Positions 34,001 through 45,005 of a stretch of DNA of 64,000 nt are shown one piece after another. The stretch is from Mesostigma viride (taxonomy: Eukaryota; Streptophyta; Mesostigmatophyceae; Mesostigmatales; Mesostigmataceae). Location: assembly GCA_009746045.1 (NCBI GenBank), contig RPFO01000199.1, positions 852,986 through 916,985 on the forward strand, read 5' to 3'. Position 1 is the stretch's first letter; every line of letters starts with the position of its first letter. A model generated the notes under the pieces. The model was not told the origin of the DNA, made no database searches, and was given only the letters and a program-made list of their open reading frames with translations. The translations under genes and the position numbers were made by a program.

Positions 34001-35053
34001 CCACTAGCAGATTTAACGAGGAAATTAACCGAACTGAAATTTTTTCGGGAAAAGCTCGTGGTAACGCTAAAATAGACTTACCAACGAAGAGAAATTCGCT
34101 CTTATCGCACGCGAGCCCCGTGGAGGCTGGGCTACCGCGATGGTGTACTTTTTTGCATCTGCGGACAGCAGCCCGCAAAAGGGTCGGCAGGCTCGTACCC
34201 ACCCCCGCGCGAATATTTTTTTCAGCTTGCAGCACGTCGGTAAAATAGAAAAAAAAATATCATGAGCGATCGCACATCTCGGAGCATGTGCAGCAAAATT
34301 TTCCAGCGTTAATAATGCTTAAATGCCTCCATCAAGGTCACCGCCATTAAATCAGCCGACATAGCTTTTTGGCCACAATTTGCACCGAAATTTGGTCCGT
34401 ACCGTCCAGCTCAGTCGGGCAAGTCGGAAAGATTTTTCCGGCCGGCTCTCCGCGGGAAAAATTTGATGTGTGTTGAGACCATGCGTCAGGTGCTGGCATG
34501 ATGCATGGCAATAAGTTTTGGTGGCATTCTGACATTATTTGGGTTAAATATTGATTTAAAATGGCCATTAATGACAAATGCTAGCAAAAGTTTGCTAGCA
34601 TTTGTCACCAACTAGGGCTCCAAATGGCGTAGAACTTTGTACAAGGTCAGAACAACTATTATTCATCATGCACCACTGCAAAGTTACAGCATAATCTGAT
34701 GTCAACTATTGTTTCTATGCAAGTGCAAGTGGTTTAGGTGGCCAGTTTTGGCCTTGGATCTGGAGTTAACTTAAGCAGGGAGTACCATGTAAACTTAACA
34801 TTTTGACTCAACTACTCCACCACTAGCCAGACACATCCCGGGGAGTGGTGGGATCCAATCCTACTAGGTCAATCTGACAATAAACTTGCCATGGGCCATA
34901 ATTTATGTAAAAAAAAGGCCATTTCAAGGTGTTGTGGGTGCGCGCCCCGTGCACCACTTTTCCACGGTACGGACGGGTACCGCGAATTTTTCGGCGCCAA
35001 AATATTCGCGCCGGGACCGTCTTGTTTTAGCCATGGCTATGCAGGCCTATGCA
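34001..35053. other. No recognised gene, contains a perfect-arm hairpin
   Basis: The sequence is AT-rich. At 34574-34609 there is a near-perfect palindrome with arms TGACAAATGCTAGCAAA. The rest has no coding motif. Positions 34010-34230 echo phrases of the 27.5-28.4 kb region. Confidence 0.45.
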
Positions 35054-35079
35054 CACTAGGAACTCGGCTTTGAGAATGG

Positions 35080-35400
35080 GTGAGAAATGGTGAGAAAAAG
35101 GGTGAGAAAGGTGAGAAAAAGGGTGAGAAATGGGTGAGAATGGGTGAGAAAGGTGAGAAAAAAGGGTGAGAATGGGGTGAGAATGGGTGAGAAAACACGT
35201 TTCTCACCCGGGTGAGATTGCCCCAAAAAGGTGAAAAAAGGGGAATAACGTGAGAAAAATCTCAAAAAACAGGACGTGAGATAAGTGAGAAAAACGGGAG
35301 GTGTGAAACGTGAGAAAAGTGAGAAAATCAGGACGTGAGAAAAGTGAGAAAAGTGAGAAAAACAGGACGTGAGAAAAGTGAGAAAAGTGAGAAAACACAG
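35080..35400 (+). repeat. Left subterminal GTGAGAAA repeats
   Basis: More than 25 GTGAGAA-type units at irregular spacing, first with GGGTGAGAAA and AGGTGAGAAA, then AGGACGTGAGAAAAGTGAG. CACTA elements usually carry subterminal transposase-binding repeats, and these fit that role by position. Confidence 0.85.
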
Positions 35401-35564
35401 CGCTGAAAAACACACCCATAATGCAATATGCTGGCAGCAGACACATGCATGCAGTGCCAGTAACAACCGCTGTTCAAAACAGCACGAACAATAATGATTT
35501 TTTCATTAAATGTTTGAATAATTTTAATGTTTACAGCTGCAAGAACCCATTGATTCAACTATTC

Positions 35565-35710
35565 AACACTGTTATGGCGTTATGTACATCTTCGGCATTC
35601 AAATATGCCTTTTCAACACAGTCTGTTATGGCGTTATGACATCTTCGGCATTCAATGCCTGTTCAACACAGTCTGTTATGGCGTTATGACATCTTCCGCA
35701 TTCAATGCCT
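35565..35710. repeat. About 50-bp tandem repeat, three copies
   Basis: The units share TTCAACAC, TGTTATGGCGTTATG, ACATCTTC and GCATTCAA. They lie inside the CACTA element after the left subterminal repeats. Confidence 0.85.
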
Positions 35711-36398
35711 ATCATCAAATACTATATGGTAGCTAGCTAACAAAGCGGGCCGGTCGACAGGGCGTCACATGCTGACTTGAAAGTGGAACCGCTTGCATTT
35801 TACTCTCGTGGTCCCTGCAAGAAATAAAGCAAACCGACACAATATACGCAAGAGGAAAAGAAATCAGATCCTTGACATAGATGTAAGCGTTCTACAAGGA
35901 AGAGCTCACCAGCACCTAACGGTCCATGCAGCAAATGTGTAGAACCCAACACTCACTCTTATGGCAAAGCAGCCCCATGTGGCAAGGCAGCACCATACAC
36001 ATGAATCACACCATGCGCCAGATGTCACACGAGCAAGGCACAACGTTGTCGTCGGATCAGAAAGCAACAAGCGTGAAAACGCTAGCGGCCCAAATCTGAG
36101 ATTCCGCGGAACACAGAAAATAAGAAAGCTCAGAAGCTACCAGCAAGGGATCGAACATATGACCTTTGGCATGATTTCGCGGCTGTGTGAGTCTCCTGAT
36201 CCGAAGGCATCTCACGTAATGAACGTTTCGAAACAGCCAAACTGCGGAAAATCTCTTACCGGAGAGAGTTGCCAATATCAAGGAGACAACCAGCGCAGGC
36301 CAGAAATCGGGAGAATCCGGACCATGGTAGCTCGAGCCTGCCGTTATCTTGTCCGCGTTTTCGAGTCGTGCAGGATTATGAATATGAATGGAGATGGA

Positions 36399-36495
36399 AA
36401 TGTGTAGCCTTGTGCATTGAAATTACGGCTGGCTGACGTGAAGAGCGACTACATGACCTACACGGTGGGTCCGGAAACGGCTTGCTTGATTGTGT
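36399..36495 (+). repeat. Left arm of an inverted duplication in the CACTA element
   Basis: Shares ATGTGTAGCCTTG, CATTGAAATTA, GGCTGGCT and the CCGGAAAC(G/A)GCTTGCTTGAT block with the reverse complement of 37237-37340, at roughly 85 percent identity by eye. Confidence 0.75.
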
Positions 36496-37236
36496 TTCAT
36501 CGTGGGCAACGAGTCCAACAACTACTTTCTCTGGGCGGCAAACTGCGGCAAATTGAACGCAAACCTCATCATGAAATCTTGACCGTCGAAATGTAACAAT
36601 CCGACGACTTATGCAGTATGCCGCGTAATTTTCTGTTGCGGGAGAGCCGTTGGGCCGGTTCCCGACGCGGGCGACCAGTGGTTTGCGTTAAGTTAACTTA
36701 GCTGAAGTTCCCCAAGCCGCATGATGGCTCTCATCGACGGCCTCAGTCTATTGACGCGTCGGCCCGATTTTGGCGGCACCCAATTTGACCCCAACGGCAC
36801 CTACCGACAAAGGGCATACGTACGTTTCACGCGCACCACGACCTTCGAGCTCTGCTATGGCGGTGGTGCCGTGGGGCCCGCATCAGACTGCGGGCCCTTA
36901 TCTGCTTTGGCGGTGCTGCCGTTGGGCCCGCATCAGAATTCAGGCCCTTTATGCATGCGGGCCATTAATGCATGTTACTTTTTTAGTCTTCTGCATACAA
37001 ATATGAAGCAATGAGGTCGTGTCCTCTGGATTTTTGCACTGCAAATGGCATTTGCACCGTGTGCAGTTCCTGGACGTTTGGAAACATGCATGATGGCATG
37101 TGGCTAATGTAATGACTGACTAGCTAGACCGTTTCAGTGGTTTTTCATTTGCGGGTATTTCCTCGTAAATGGTGGGAAAGCGATCGCAGCAATGGTTCTC
37201 ACCACTAGACACTCCCGGCCAGTGAAGCTCGAAAAA

Positions 37237-37340
37237 CACGCCCTGATCAAGCAAGCTGTTTCCGGCCCCACTGTATAGGTCATCTTACAGTCGCTCTTTG
37301 CGTAAGCCAGCCATAATTTCAATGAACAAGGCTACACATT
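37237..37340 (-). repeat. Right arm of the inverted duplication
   Basis: Reverse-complement partner of 36399-36495. The roughly 740 bp between the arms has no recognisable coding region. Confidence 0.75.
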
Positions 37341-37386
37341 TGCATACTCTTTGCTTGGTTATCGGTGTGCCTTTGTTTGGATGCAG

Positions 37387-38715
37387 GGGGGATCGCTGTG
37401 CTGACACAACGCGCCGCAAGGGATTTGCTGGTAGAAGATGCCCTTCCCAAGGCTGATTACAGCGACCCTGCGAATGGCGACGAGGCCTACTGGTGAGCCT
37501 TGTTTTTTGCAAATGCTACTTACGCCGTCTGCTTTGGTTATTTTAATTCAGTCCTATTGAAAGGCGCCTTGGGATTAGCCATGCAATCATGTTTTACTGT
37601 CACAAAGCCAGCCCTAGTAATTAATATCTAGTTTGTTTGGTTTTACCCATCCGGGTGCCATGATCTTGCCGCCAGTAAAAGCGTCCTGTGTTGTATCGTT
37701 CTATTTTTTTTAATAACCAATACTTAATAATAATACTCTTTGCTGGGTTATCGGTGTGCGTTTGTTTGAATGCAGGCGAGATCGCTGTGCTGACACAACG
37801 TTCAACGTGATTGCATGGGCATCATTAAACCTGACGCCGCTTGTGCCGCAAGGCATTGTAGCGGCGTGTGGGGGCGTGAAGCGCTACGCGGATTCTTTCC
37901 ACAAAGTCAGGATACACGGGTTCAACTACCGCACAGAGGCTGCGGACCAATCCCTGGGAAAGCGGCACAAGAATGCGGGAGTTGCGGTGCATGGCCCGGG
38001 CGGTGTAGACTTTGGTTTCATCACACACATTCTGAAGGCCAGGTTAGAGTACCCACGAGGGGGCTGGGAATGGCAGCTGTTGTTGAAGGTGGAGCTTTTT
38101 GATCGCCTTCATGTCGCTCACCTGCCCCACGAGAGGTTGGTGGTCATCAGCAGCGCACAGGCCCCCAGGTCGTCGCGCCTTGTGTTGCCAGGTGCAGTGA
38201 GCTCAGTTGGGTATGTCGTCGATGAATGCTATGCTCCCGAAATGGTGGTAATCCCTGCCAAACTGCCATGGAGCATGGCACACCAGGCGCAATCTTCCCT
38301 CAGTAACCATGTGTATCACAGCGTGGCAGCAGATTTCCCCACCATGCCGCAGTTTGAAGTGATTGAGGAGGGTGAGCCGATGCCACCGCCTAGTGGCAAG
38401 AAGAAAGGCAAGAAGAAGGGGTCCAAGAAGAAGAAGAAGGTGGCAGCGGCAGACGTAGGTGATGGCGACGTGGTGCGCCGCGCTGGCAAGGCACCTGCTC
38501 GAGGGCGCAGCCGCAAGCGTGGTGCTCCCACAGATGCTGGACCTAGCCAGCCCACCGTTGTAATTGAGGAGGTCCCTATGGCAAAGAGGGCCAGTGGAAG
38601 GCAGCGTAAAGCTGTGAACTATTGCGACACTAGTGGGGATGACACTATGTCATCAGAAGATGATGTTGATGCAAGCAACCCCTCGGACAGCAGTTCTGAA
38701 GAAGATGACTTTTGA
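37387..38715 (+). CDS. CACTA-type transposase, C-terminal exons
   Basis: Two exons, 37387-37492 and 37776-38715, join in phase (TG+G) to give DEAYWRDRCADTTFNVIAWA. The upstream exons were not identified. The middle part (SFHKVRIHGFNYRTEAADQS; GVDFGFITHILKARL) resembles the region of CACTA/EnSpm-type transposases where a short basic motif precedes a domain reading like an FGxI/xxIL strand; this match is weak. The tail is a Lys-rich run (GKKKGKKKGSKKKKK), a basic Arg patch (RGRSRKRG), and an acidic Ser/Asp/Glu end finishing EEDDF. The CACTA terminal repeats around it support the call more than the protein does. Confidence 0.6.
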
Positions 38716-38879
38716 TTTAATTTGGGCATGACAGCATTGTTTATGGAATGATGTGCTGTTTTATATTGTATGACAACCCTATATTGCACCTTTGTGCACC
38801 CTACAATGCATATCAAAGTGGTGTTGAGTTTTTTTTTCACGTTAAGGACTTAATGAAATAAAGCTCATGATTTTTCTCG

Positions 38880-39215
38880 TGTTACACTCTTGGTGAGAAA
38901 TTTCTCACCACGTTGACTTGTGATTTTTCTCGTGTTAGTGATTTTTCTCGTGTTGGTGAGAAACTTCTCAATTTTCTCAATTTTCTCAATCTTTCTGCCT
39001 TTTTCTCACCCATTCTCACCTTTTTTCTCACTTTAGGGTTTTTTCTCACCCCAATCTCACCAAAACGCCCTTTTTCTCACCAAAATCTCACCCTGGTGAG
39101 ATTTTTTGCCTAGCGTTTGCGGAAAAAAATTGAGATTTTTCTCAATTTTCTCAAAAAATTCTCACAAAAGGTGAGAAAATTGAGGGTTTTGAGAATTTTC
39201 TCAGAAATTGAGTTC
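38880..39215 (-). repeat. Right subterminal TTTCTCAC repeats
   Basis: The inverse counterpart of 35080-35400: TTTCTCACC and TTTTCTCA units, with a TTTTTCTCGTGTTAGTG variant at the inner side. Confidence 0.85.
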
Positions 39216-40855
39216 CTAGTGCAGAGAGATGCTCTCTGTTGAGAAGCCATGCCCTAGCTCTTGTATAGATCCCCTAGCTCTTGGTGGATGCCAACGCGAC
39301 GTACACCCTGCATGCCCGTGGGACGCGGGGGCTGCATGTATGCGCCGCGCCTAACCGATAGCAATGCCAACACCCCCCTACTTGAGCAACTACTCACTGA
39401 GGGGGACTTGACTGCTGCCAATACGCTGTTTGCTAAACCGCCTGATGCACTAGTGACCTTTGTGGGCCCCATGCGCAGGGCGGCCATGGCTCGATGCTCC
39501 CTCGGCGGCGATGTGTATGCTTGGACTACATACTTGTGCGCAAGTGCTGGCGCTCTTCCGTCACCGATGCCCGTACGCTGACCACCCCCAGTGTCGCATC
39601 GGATCACCGCATGGTCACTGCAAACTTGCGCCGGCTACGTCTTCAGGCCCCTGCGCGCCGCCGCCCCCGGCCCCGCCCTAGCTGACTGGACCTGCTTACG
39701 CCCCGTCCGTGGGCGCAGGGAGAAGTGGTCAGAGGATGACATACGCCGCGATGCAATCAGGTCTGCCTTCGTGGACGCGCAACCTTTGATGTACCTGGAT
39801 GCAGATCGCGGTGTGGATCTCACGCCACCGTACGAACTGTTCATGCGATCGGTGGAGCTTGGCTCTAAGCTTCTCCCCGAGCAACCCCGCGCCCGACCAA
39901 CCCCGCTCTAGTACCTGCGCGACGCCCGGGTGGTTGCCGCCCGGCTGGCGGCCGCGCTAGCGCAGGCCCGCCGCCGCGGGGAGGACCTGTACCCGTACCA
40001 GGAACGGCTTACTCAAGCATATACTGCCAGAATATACTGCCGCACATGCGGAGGAGGTGGAGACACTTCAATGCCGCAGAAATCAATCGCCACACGGCCG
40101 CCAACCAGCACAAGGCGGCCTGGCACTCTCTCCACCGTCTTACCGGACGCCGGGAAACGCAACGGGCTGACATCCCAGGCACCCCCAGTGAACGCCTTGA
40201 GATTTGGTTCAGCTCCCAGGCCAAACTATCGGGGGCCCCTGGCCCGCCCCCCCCGCTTGACCCCGCTGCATGCAGCTGCACGCCCTGCGCGGCCAGCCGA
40301 GGCGGCCCCATTGAGCCCCCGCAGGCGCCCACCAGTGAGACGGACTACCTGGTCCCACCGCTCTCCGGCGCCCGGCTAGTGTACGTGGACGGCCCCCACG
40401 ACGAGTGGACTCAGTCCCCAGGAATGGGCTGCTGCCATCTCCACCCTCCGCAATGATGCTGCCATGGGAGCGGACAATATTTCACCGGAGGTGGTTAAGA
40501 TGCCTGAGCTTGAGCCTTTCCTCCGGGGTGTTTGCAACCGGATTCTACGAGACGGCCCCGCCCTAGGTTGTGAAATACGTCGGTACGTCAAATACGTCGC
40601 GGCCTCCAACATACGGGTACATACGTAGACCCCGGCAGAATACGTCGGCTTGAATACGGCAAAATACGACAGTGTGCAATTCGGCCTTTAGAGCATGGTT
40701 ATGAATGGGCCTTTTGGGTTGAGGCTTTAGGGTATAGTTATGCAATATGGTTACCACTCATGGCAAGGTGCAGTCAAGTCAGAACACTGACAACCATTAC
40801 CATGCATGAATGAGACAACGAGCTATCAAATCTGATCATCCTATATCAAAATGGG

Positions 40856-41522
40856 TCATGAATGAATAACTAATTGCCTTGTCTTTTGCTTCTGAAGAAG
40901 TTTGCCTGCCAGTAGCCACCGACTGGGAGCAGTGATCAGCCCTTTGTACTGACTCAGGCCGGAAATCATCGCCTTGAAAGAGCGGCTCTGAGCCGCGTGA
41001 AAGGAAATTGCGTTCTCAACAAAGAAGTTGGCCACCAGGAGCTGGCACTCCTCTTCGTTTGTGGGGTTCACAAACCTCGTGATTGTCTGCTGGCGACGAT
41101 CACCTGCAATGGCCGACCCCGAAGCAAGGCCCTGGCCGCTCTCCGCCACTGCCCTGAAGCTCAGGTGCCGCTGCTTCTTCGCCTTCAGCCCGGCCTTCTT
41201 GCCCACAACGCCTGGAATTCTAGCTTCCGTTTCTGCCCAATCTTTGCGTCAGGGCCGCAGGCGTCTATGCCCTGCCCTGCGATGCTCGCAAAATGTGCGC
41301 GCATCCTGGTCGCACTGATCTGCTTGCCATCGCCACTGGTAAAATTGTGGCCGCAAAATGAGTGCAGCTAAACTTGACCTGCGAAACCGTATTTCCCAGA
41401 GCATCCTTCACCGTGACAGTCTTTTTTTCTACAAATTTATGCTCCGGCACTTTGTGTGGCATGGCTGCAAAAAAACGTTTGACAATTACTAGCACAAAAT
41501 CCGATGGCACACCGCCATACAA
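40856..41522 (-). pseudogene. hAT-like transposase N-terminal remnant
   Basis: The minus strand from 41522 encodes MYGGVPSDFVLVIVKRF and a BED-like finger (FSCTHFAAT ... ATRMRAHFASIAG across a frame change near 41330). After a further stretch it reads QQTITRFVNPTNEEECQLLV and AISFHAAQSRSFKAMISGLS, the segment that precedes the catalytic domain in hAT proteins. The catalytic and dimerisation domains are absent. A frameshift separates the two halves. Confidence 0.65.
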
Positions 41523-41636
41523 TATTCATCATACAGGCTATATTACGTGCCACACGTTCCCAACACAGCTGGCATTTTCATCTTGCTGGCACTCTCTCCG
41601 TGTATGGAAATTTCATTTAGCTTGCCAACTGCCAAG

Positions 41637-42079
41637 TAAGTAAGTAAGTAAGTACTTTTGTGTCATGCGCAAAGGCATGCCACGGAGTACTATGCTAATC
41701 TCATTAGAAAAATAATTACACAAAAGTTTAAACAAATATCGTCTGCATCATCCCCCAACCGTTAAGCACTAGATGGGGATGTAATCCTCATCCGAGCTGT
41801 CCTCTACTGTAATGGCAGACGAGGCGGTAGTGTAGTAGCGGCTATCCTCAGGACCAATAACCTCCACCTGCGGACTTCTACCCTGGCTAGCAACGGGCCG
41901 CGGGGCCCGTGGGGAGAAAACAGGAGCATACCCCTCGGGAACTAGGTGCTTATCGCAGATGGCAGCCCATTTCTCCTTGTCAATCATGCGGGCGCGGAGT
42001 ACGGATAGTCCCAGAAGCCCTGCATCTTCAAGCACTTGTGTCACATAGGTCCGGGTCGCGCAAGTTTGCCAGTGGCAGT
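41637..42079 (-). mobile_element. RTE 3' fragment nested in the hAT-like element
   Basis: A 443-bp 5'-truncated copy that begins with (TAAG)n and contains the reverse-complemented 3' UTR and the last ORF2 codons. It is flanked by TTGCCAACTGCCAAG at 41622-41636 and 42080-42094, a 15-bp target duplication. It is nearly identical to the corresponding part of the surrounding LINE's own 3' end. Confidence 0.92.
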
Positions 42080-44229
42080 TTGCCAACTGCCAAGTCATTA
42101 TGTCAGTCAGTCAGTAAGGTTATTCTTGCACAAGTCATTATGAACTGGAGCATGACTGGACTCAGGACTGACGAAAAGCCTAGTTCGTAGTAATCGAGCC
42201 TAGTTTGCATAGTAGAAGATCTTGGGGGAGGTAGGCGCCGCGCCACCTTCCGGCTGGCCTCGCGCCAAGCACTGCCCCGGCTCGAACCTCGAAAATTGCC
42301 CAAGTCCAAATCACGTATTAGGGACCAAATACGCGTATAATACGCCGGGGCCCAAAAAACGCGTATTGCCGTATTTATTTTGACAATACGCACGTATTTC
42401 ACAACCTAGTAGGCCCCGCCGACGTATTGGAAGACCGCTGTCCGGCCGGTCATGCTCTACAAGGGCAAGGGGTCCGCCGCGGATACCGGCAACAGTACCG
42501 CGGCGTATGCCTCCAAAGCTGCGTGCTGAAAGTCTTCATGCGTCTCCTGCTGAACCGCATGCGCGCCAGCCTCGATCCCCACCTAGGTGAGTCCCAGATG
42601 GGCTTCATTGTTGGTCGCAATTGTGTTATGGTCACCATTACCGCGCGCCGCCTGATCGAGGAAATAGTGGGCCGCCTGCATGGCCCCCGGCCTCTTGCCA
42701 TTGCTATTGATCTTCGTGGATTACACCAAGGCATTCGATACGGTTATATGGGATCGACGCCCTGTGGGTGGTCCTTCACCTGTTCGACCGTGTCTTATCG
42801 TACATCGTTGAGATCATCTGCCAGTTCTATATGAAGGGTCCCAAGCCCAGGTCCGTACCGCCGACGGCGTCACTTCGGCGTTCCCCCTGCACACCGGGGT
42901 GTGGCAGGGCTGTGTGCTCTCCCCATATCTATTCATCATTATGGTGGACTATATTATGCGGAGTGCACAAGCCCGCTTCGCCCGGGTGGAGCCGGGCGCC
43001 CGCCGGGGATCGAGGTCACGGAGTACGCCAGCTACGGCGTGGTTGACCCACCCTACCGCCTGAGCGATCTGATCTACGCTGATGACACGACGCTCGTGGA
43101 AACCCCGGAGTCGGCAGCCCAACTCTGGCTAGACAGCTTATCACTGGAAGCGCGGGCGGTGGGGCTTATGATCAGCTAGCAAGAAAACGGAGGTCATGGC
43201 CATCGGCTTCCCTGCTGGGATAGCCCCATCCACCCTCCTCTTGCTGGACGGCAGCCCTGTCCCCCCGGCGACTCGCTTCAAGCTCCTTGGCAGCTGGCTT
43301 CCCTCCACGGCCGACGACATCAACACCCGCATTGGCCAGGCCTGGGCGGCCCTCCGCCGCCTCGACAGGTTCTGGACCTGCTGCTACCTGAGTGAGCGAC
43401 GCAAGCGCATTCTGTTCAAGGCCCTTGTCCTCAGCATCCTCCTTTATGGCTGCGAGGCGTACGTGGACCCTGGACCAGGCGCTGAGCCAGCAGCTTGACG
43501 GCACCGTCACTCGAATGCTCCGTCATATCCTAGGCGTTCGCTACCAAGAACGCCGCACCCGGGCCGAGCTCTACTGCGAGCTCCCTCTTGTCACCCATAC
43601 CATCCGACACCGCCGCCTCCTCTTTGCCAGCCATCTTGCCCGCACAGACCAGGTGAATACCGATGTGGGCCCTCAGTGCCGGGGGGCTTAAGACGGGCCA
43701 ACCAGGTAGACACCTCCTCCTATGGCAGGGTCCCCTTGTCCCATCGCAACCCACTGGCAAACGCGACCCGAACCTATATGTGACACAACTGCTTGAAGAT
43801 GCAGGGCTTCTGGGACTATCCGTACTCCGCGCCCGCATGATTGACAAGGAGGAATGGGCTGCCATCTGCGATAAGCACCTTGATCCTGAGGGGTATGCTC
43901 CTGTTTTCTCCCCACGGGCCCCGCGGCCCGTTGCTAGCCAGGGTAGAAGTCCGCAGGTGGAGGTTATTGGTCCTGAGGACAGCCGCTACACTACCGCCTC
44001 GTCTGCCATTTATACAGTAGAGGACAGCTCAGATGAGGATTACATCCCCATCTAGTGCTTAACGGTTGGGGGATGATGCAGACGATACTTGTTTAAACTT
44101 TTGTGTAATTATTTTTCTAATGAGATTAGCATAGTACTCCGTGGCATGCCTTTGCGCATGACACGCAAGTACTTACTTACTTATTAACGCTGCTGTAACA
44201 AGAGATGCCACGACAAAACAACTACAGCC

Positions 44230-44683
44230 GGCATGGGACACTCGATCCACACCGCAGAATGAAGTAAAACAGCCTAATAACCGTGCTGCGCTGCAAAGTC
44301 AGCTCGTGTGCGGCGGAGCAAGATGTCAGCCATAGCCCGGGTAATCGCTACCGAGGCGTTGGCGCCCAACACGATGTCCAGGTCCGTGCTGACCAAGGGG
44401 CCCGCTGGCCCTCCAGGTCCAGGCGGTCCTCCCGGAGCCGGCAGCACTCCTTAAAGAAGCCGGCGGTCAGGGTCCCCATGGCCCCGAACTCCTCCAAGAC
44501 CAAGGGCACCATACGGTGCATGGTGCCCGACGTCCGCCGGCCATAGGCCGTGAGCTTGGCCCGCTCAGCCCGATCCGCCGTGTAGCCCAGCGCCTGGGAT
44601 GCACCAACCACATGGCTACGGAGCCAAGGGGCAAGCCACAGAAACGTCAATGAGCAAGTGCCGGCTGCCTGAGCCCTCAAAGT
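44230..44683 (-). pseudogene. LINE ORF2 C-terminal fragment, minus strand
   Basis: The minus-strand frame reads AERAKLTAYGRRTSGTMHRM, then VPLVLEEFGAMGTLTAGFF. This is the pattern of the extreme C-terminus of algal LINE reverse transcriptases (a charged AE-R-K-x-Y block followed by hydrophobic VPxxxE-FG). It differs from the RTE-like LINE. The fragment at 44831-44993 is a second copy of the same region. Confidence 0.6.
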
Positions 44684-44695
44684 CTGAATATATAT

Positions 44696-44993
44696 GTTAA
44701 AAATATAATTACTTACAGCAGAGTGAAATCACTCAAACCAAAGCAAACGCCCAGCTATAAACCTATATACAGAGCCATGTCAAAGCTCTATACTACGATA
44801 AGACCAATGGAAACGCCTAACGGGAGGAACCTAATAGCCCTGCTGCACCGCAAAATCAGCCCGCGTACGGCGGAGCATGATGTCAGCCATGGCCCGAGTC
44901 AGCGCCACCGACAAGCGCTGACGCCAATATGACGTCCAGGTCCGCGCCGACCATGGGGCCCGCTGGCCCTCCAGGTCCAGCCGGTCCTCCCGA
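44696..44993 (-). mobile_element. Truncated LINE copy with TSD
   Basis: It is flanked by CTGAATATATAT at 44684-44695 and 44994-45005. It contains the 3' region shared with 23412-23565 and, further right, the ORF2 C-terminal codons shared with 44284-44450 (GGGCCCGCTGGCCCTCCAGG). Confidence 0.8.
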
Positions 44994-45005
44994 CTGAATA
45001 TATAT

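Larger units (their letters stand above)
35054..39221 (+). mobile_element. CACTA (EnSpm-type) transposon
   Basis: Both ends read CACTAGGAACTC in inverted orientation: left at 35054 and right ending CCTAGTG at 39221. Inside each end lie about 340 bp of dense subterminal repeats of GTGAGAAA, inverted relative to each other (35080-35400; 38880-39215). The left flank is GCA and the right flank is CAG, so the expected 3-bp duplication is not clean. A transposase-like C-terminus is encoded at 37387-38715. The length is 4,168 bp. Confidence 0.85.
40563..42411 (-). mobile_element. hAT-like element inserted in the RTE LINE
   Basis: Ends are CTAGGTTGTGAAATACG (left) and the inverse, CGTATTTCACAACCTAG plus TA (right). 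It is flanked by GGCCCCGCC at 40554-40562 and 42412-42420; removing it rejoins the LINE sequence. Subterminal ATACG repeats lie on both sides (40570-40650; 42310-42400). It encodes only the start of a hAT-like transposase, so it is non-autonomous. Confidence 0.85.
39250..44055 (+). pseudogene. RTE endonuclease/reverse transcriptase ORF, decayed
   Basis: In order: the endonuclease end (CLDYILVRKCWRSSVTDART, then the SDH motif in SVASDHRMV) at 39510-39640; linker to 40440; RT start LRNDAAMGADNISPEVVKMP at 40440-40510; the hAT insertion; RT fingers (RLLLNRMRASLDPHLGES) near 42540; palm motif A (VDYTKAFDTV, in a shifted frame) near 42718; GVWQGCVLSPYLF near 42900; and catalytic YADDTTL at 43074. 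The thumb region follows to 43500, then the C-terminus ending DSSDEDYIPI at 44055. Several frameshifts and stops (for example after 43178 and 43498) show it is dead, although the catalytic Asp pair is kept. Confidence 0.85.
39230..44183 (+). mobile_element. RTE-clade LINE, near full length, split by a hAT-like element
   Basis: The order is endonuclease C-terminus, linker, reverse transcriptase, C-terminal region, short 3' UTR, and a (TTAC)n tail at 44170-44183. Clade assignment rests on the RT phrasing (FKLLGSWLPSTADDINTRIG; ALVLSILLYGCEAY) and on a short-repeat tail rather than poly(A), both usual for RTE elements. The 5' end abuts the CACTA element at 39222. It is interrupted at 40563-42411. 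Confidence 0.82.

Noticed and set aside
35961-36407. 148-codon frame as the CACTA transposase N-terminus
   Set aside because: No transposase-like motif is visible, codon use looks random, and no splice path to 37387 was found. It was left out as a gene.
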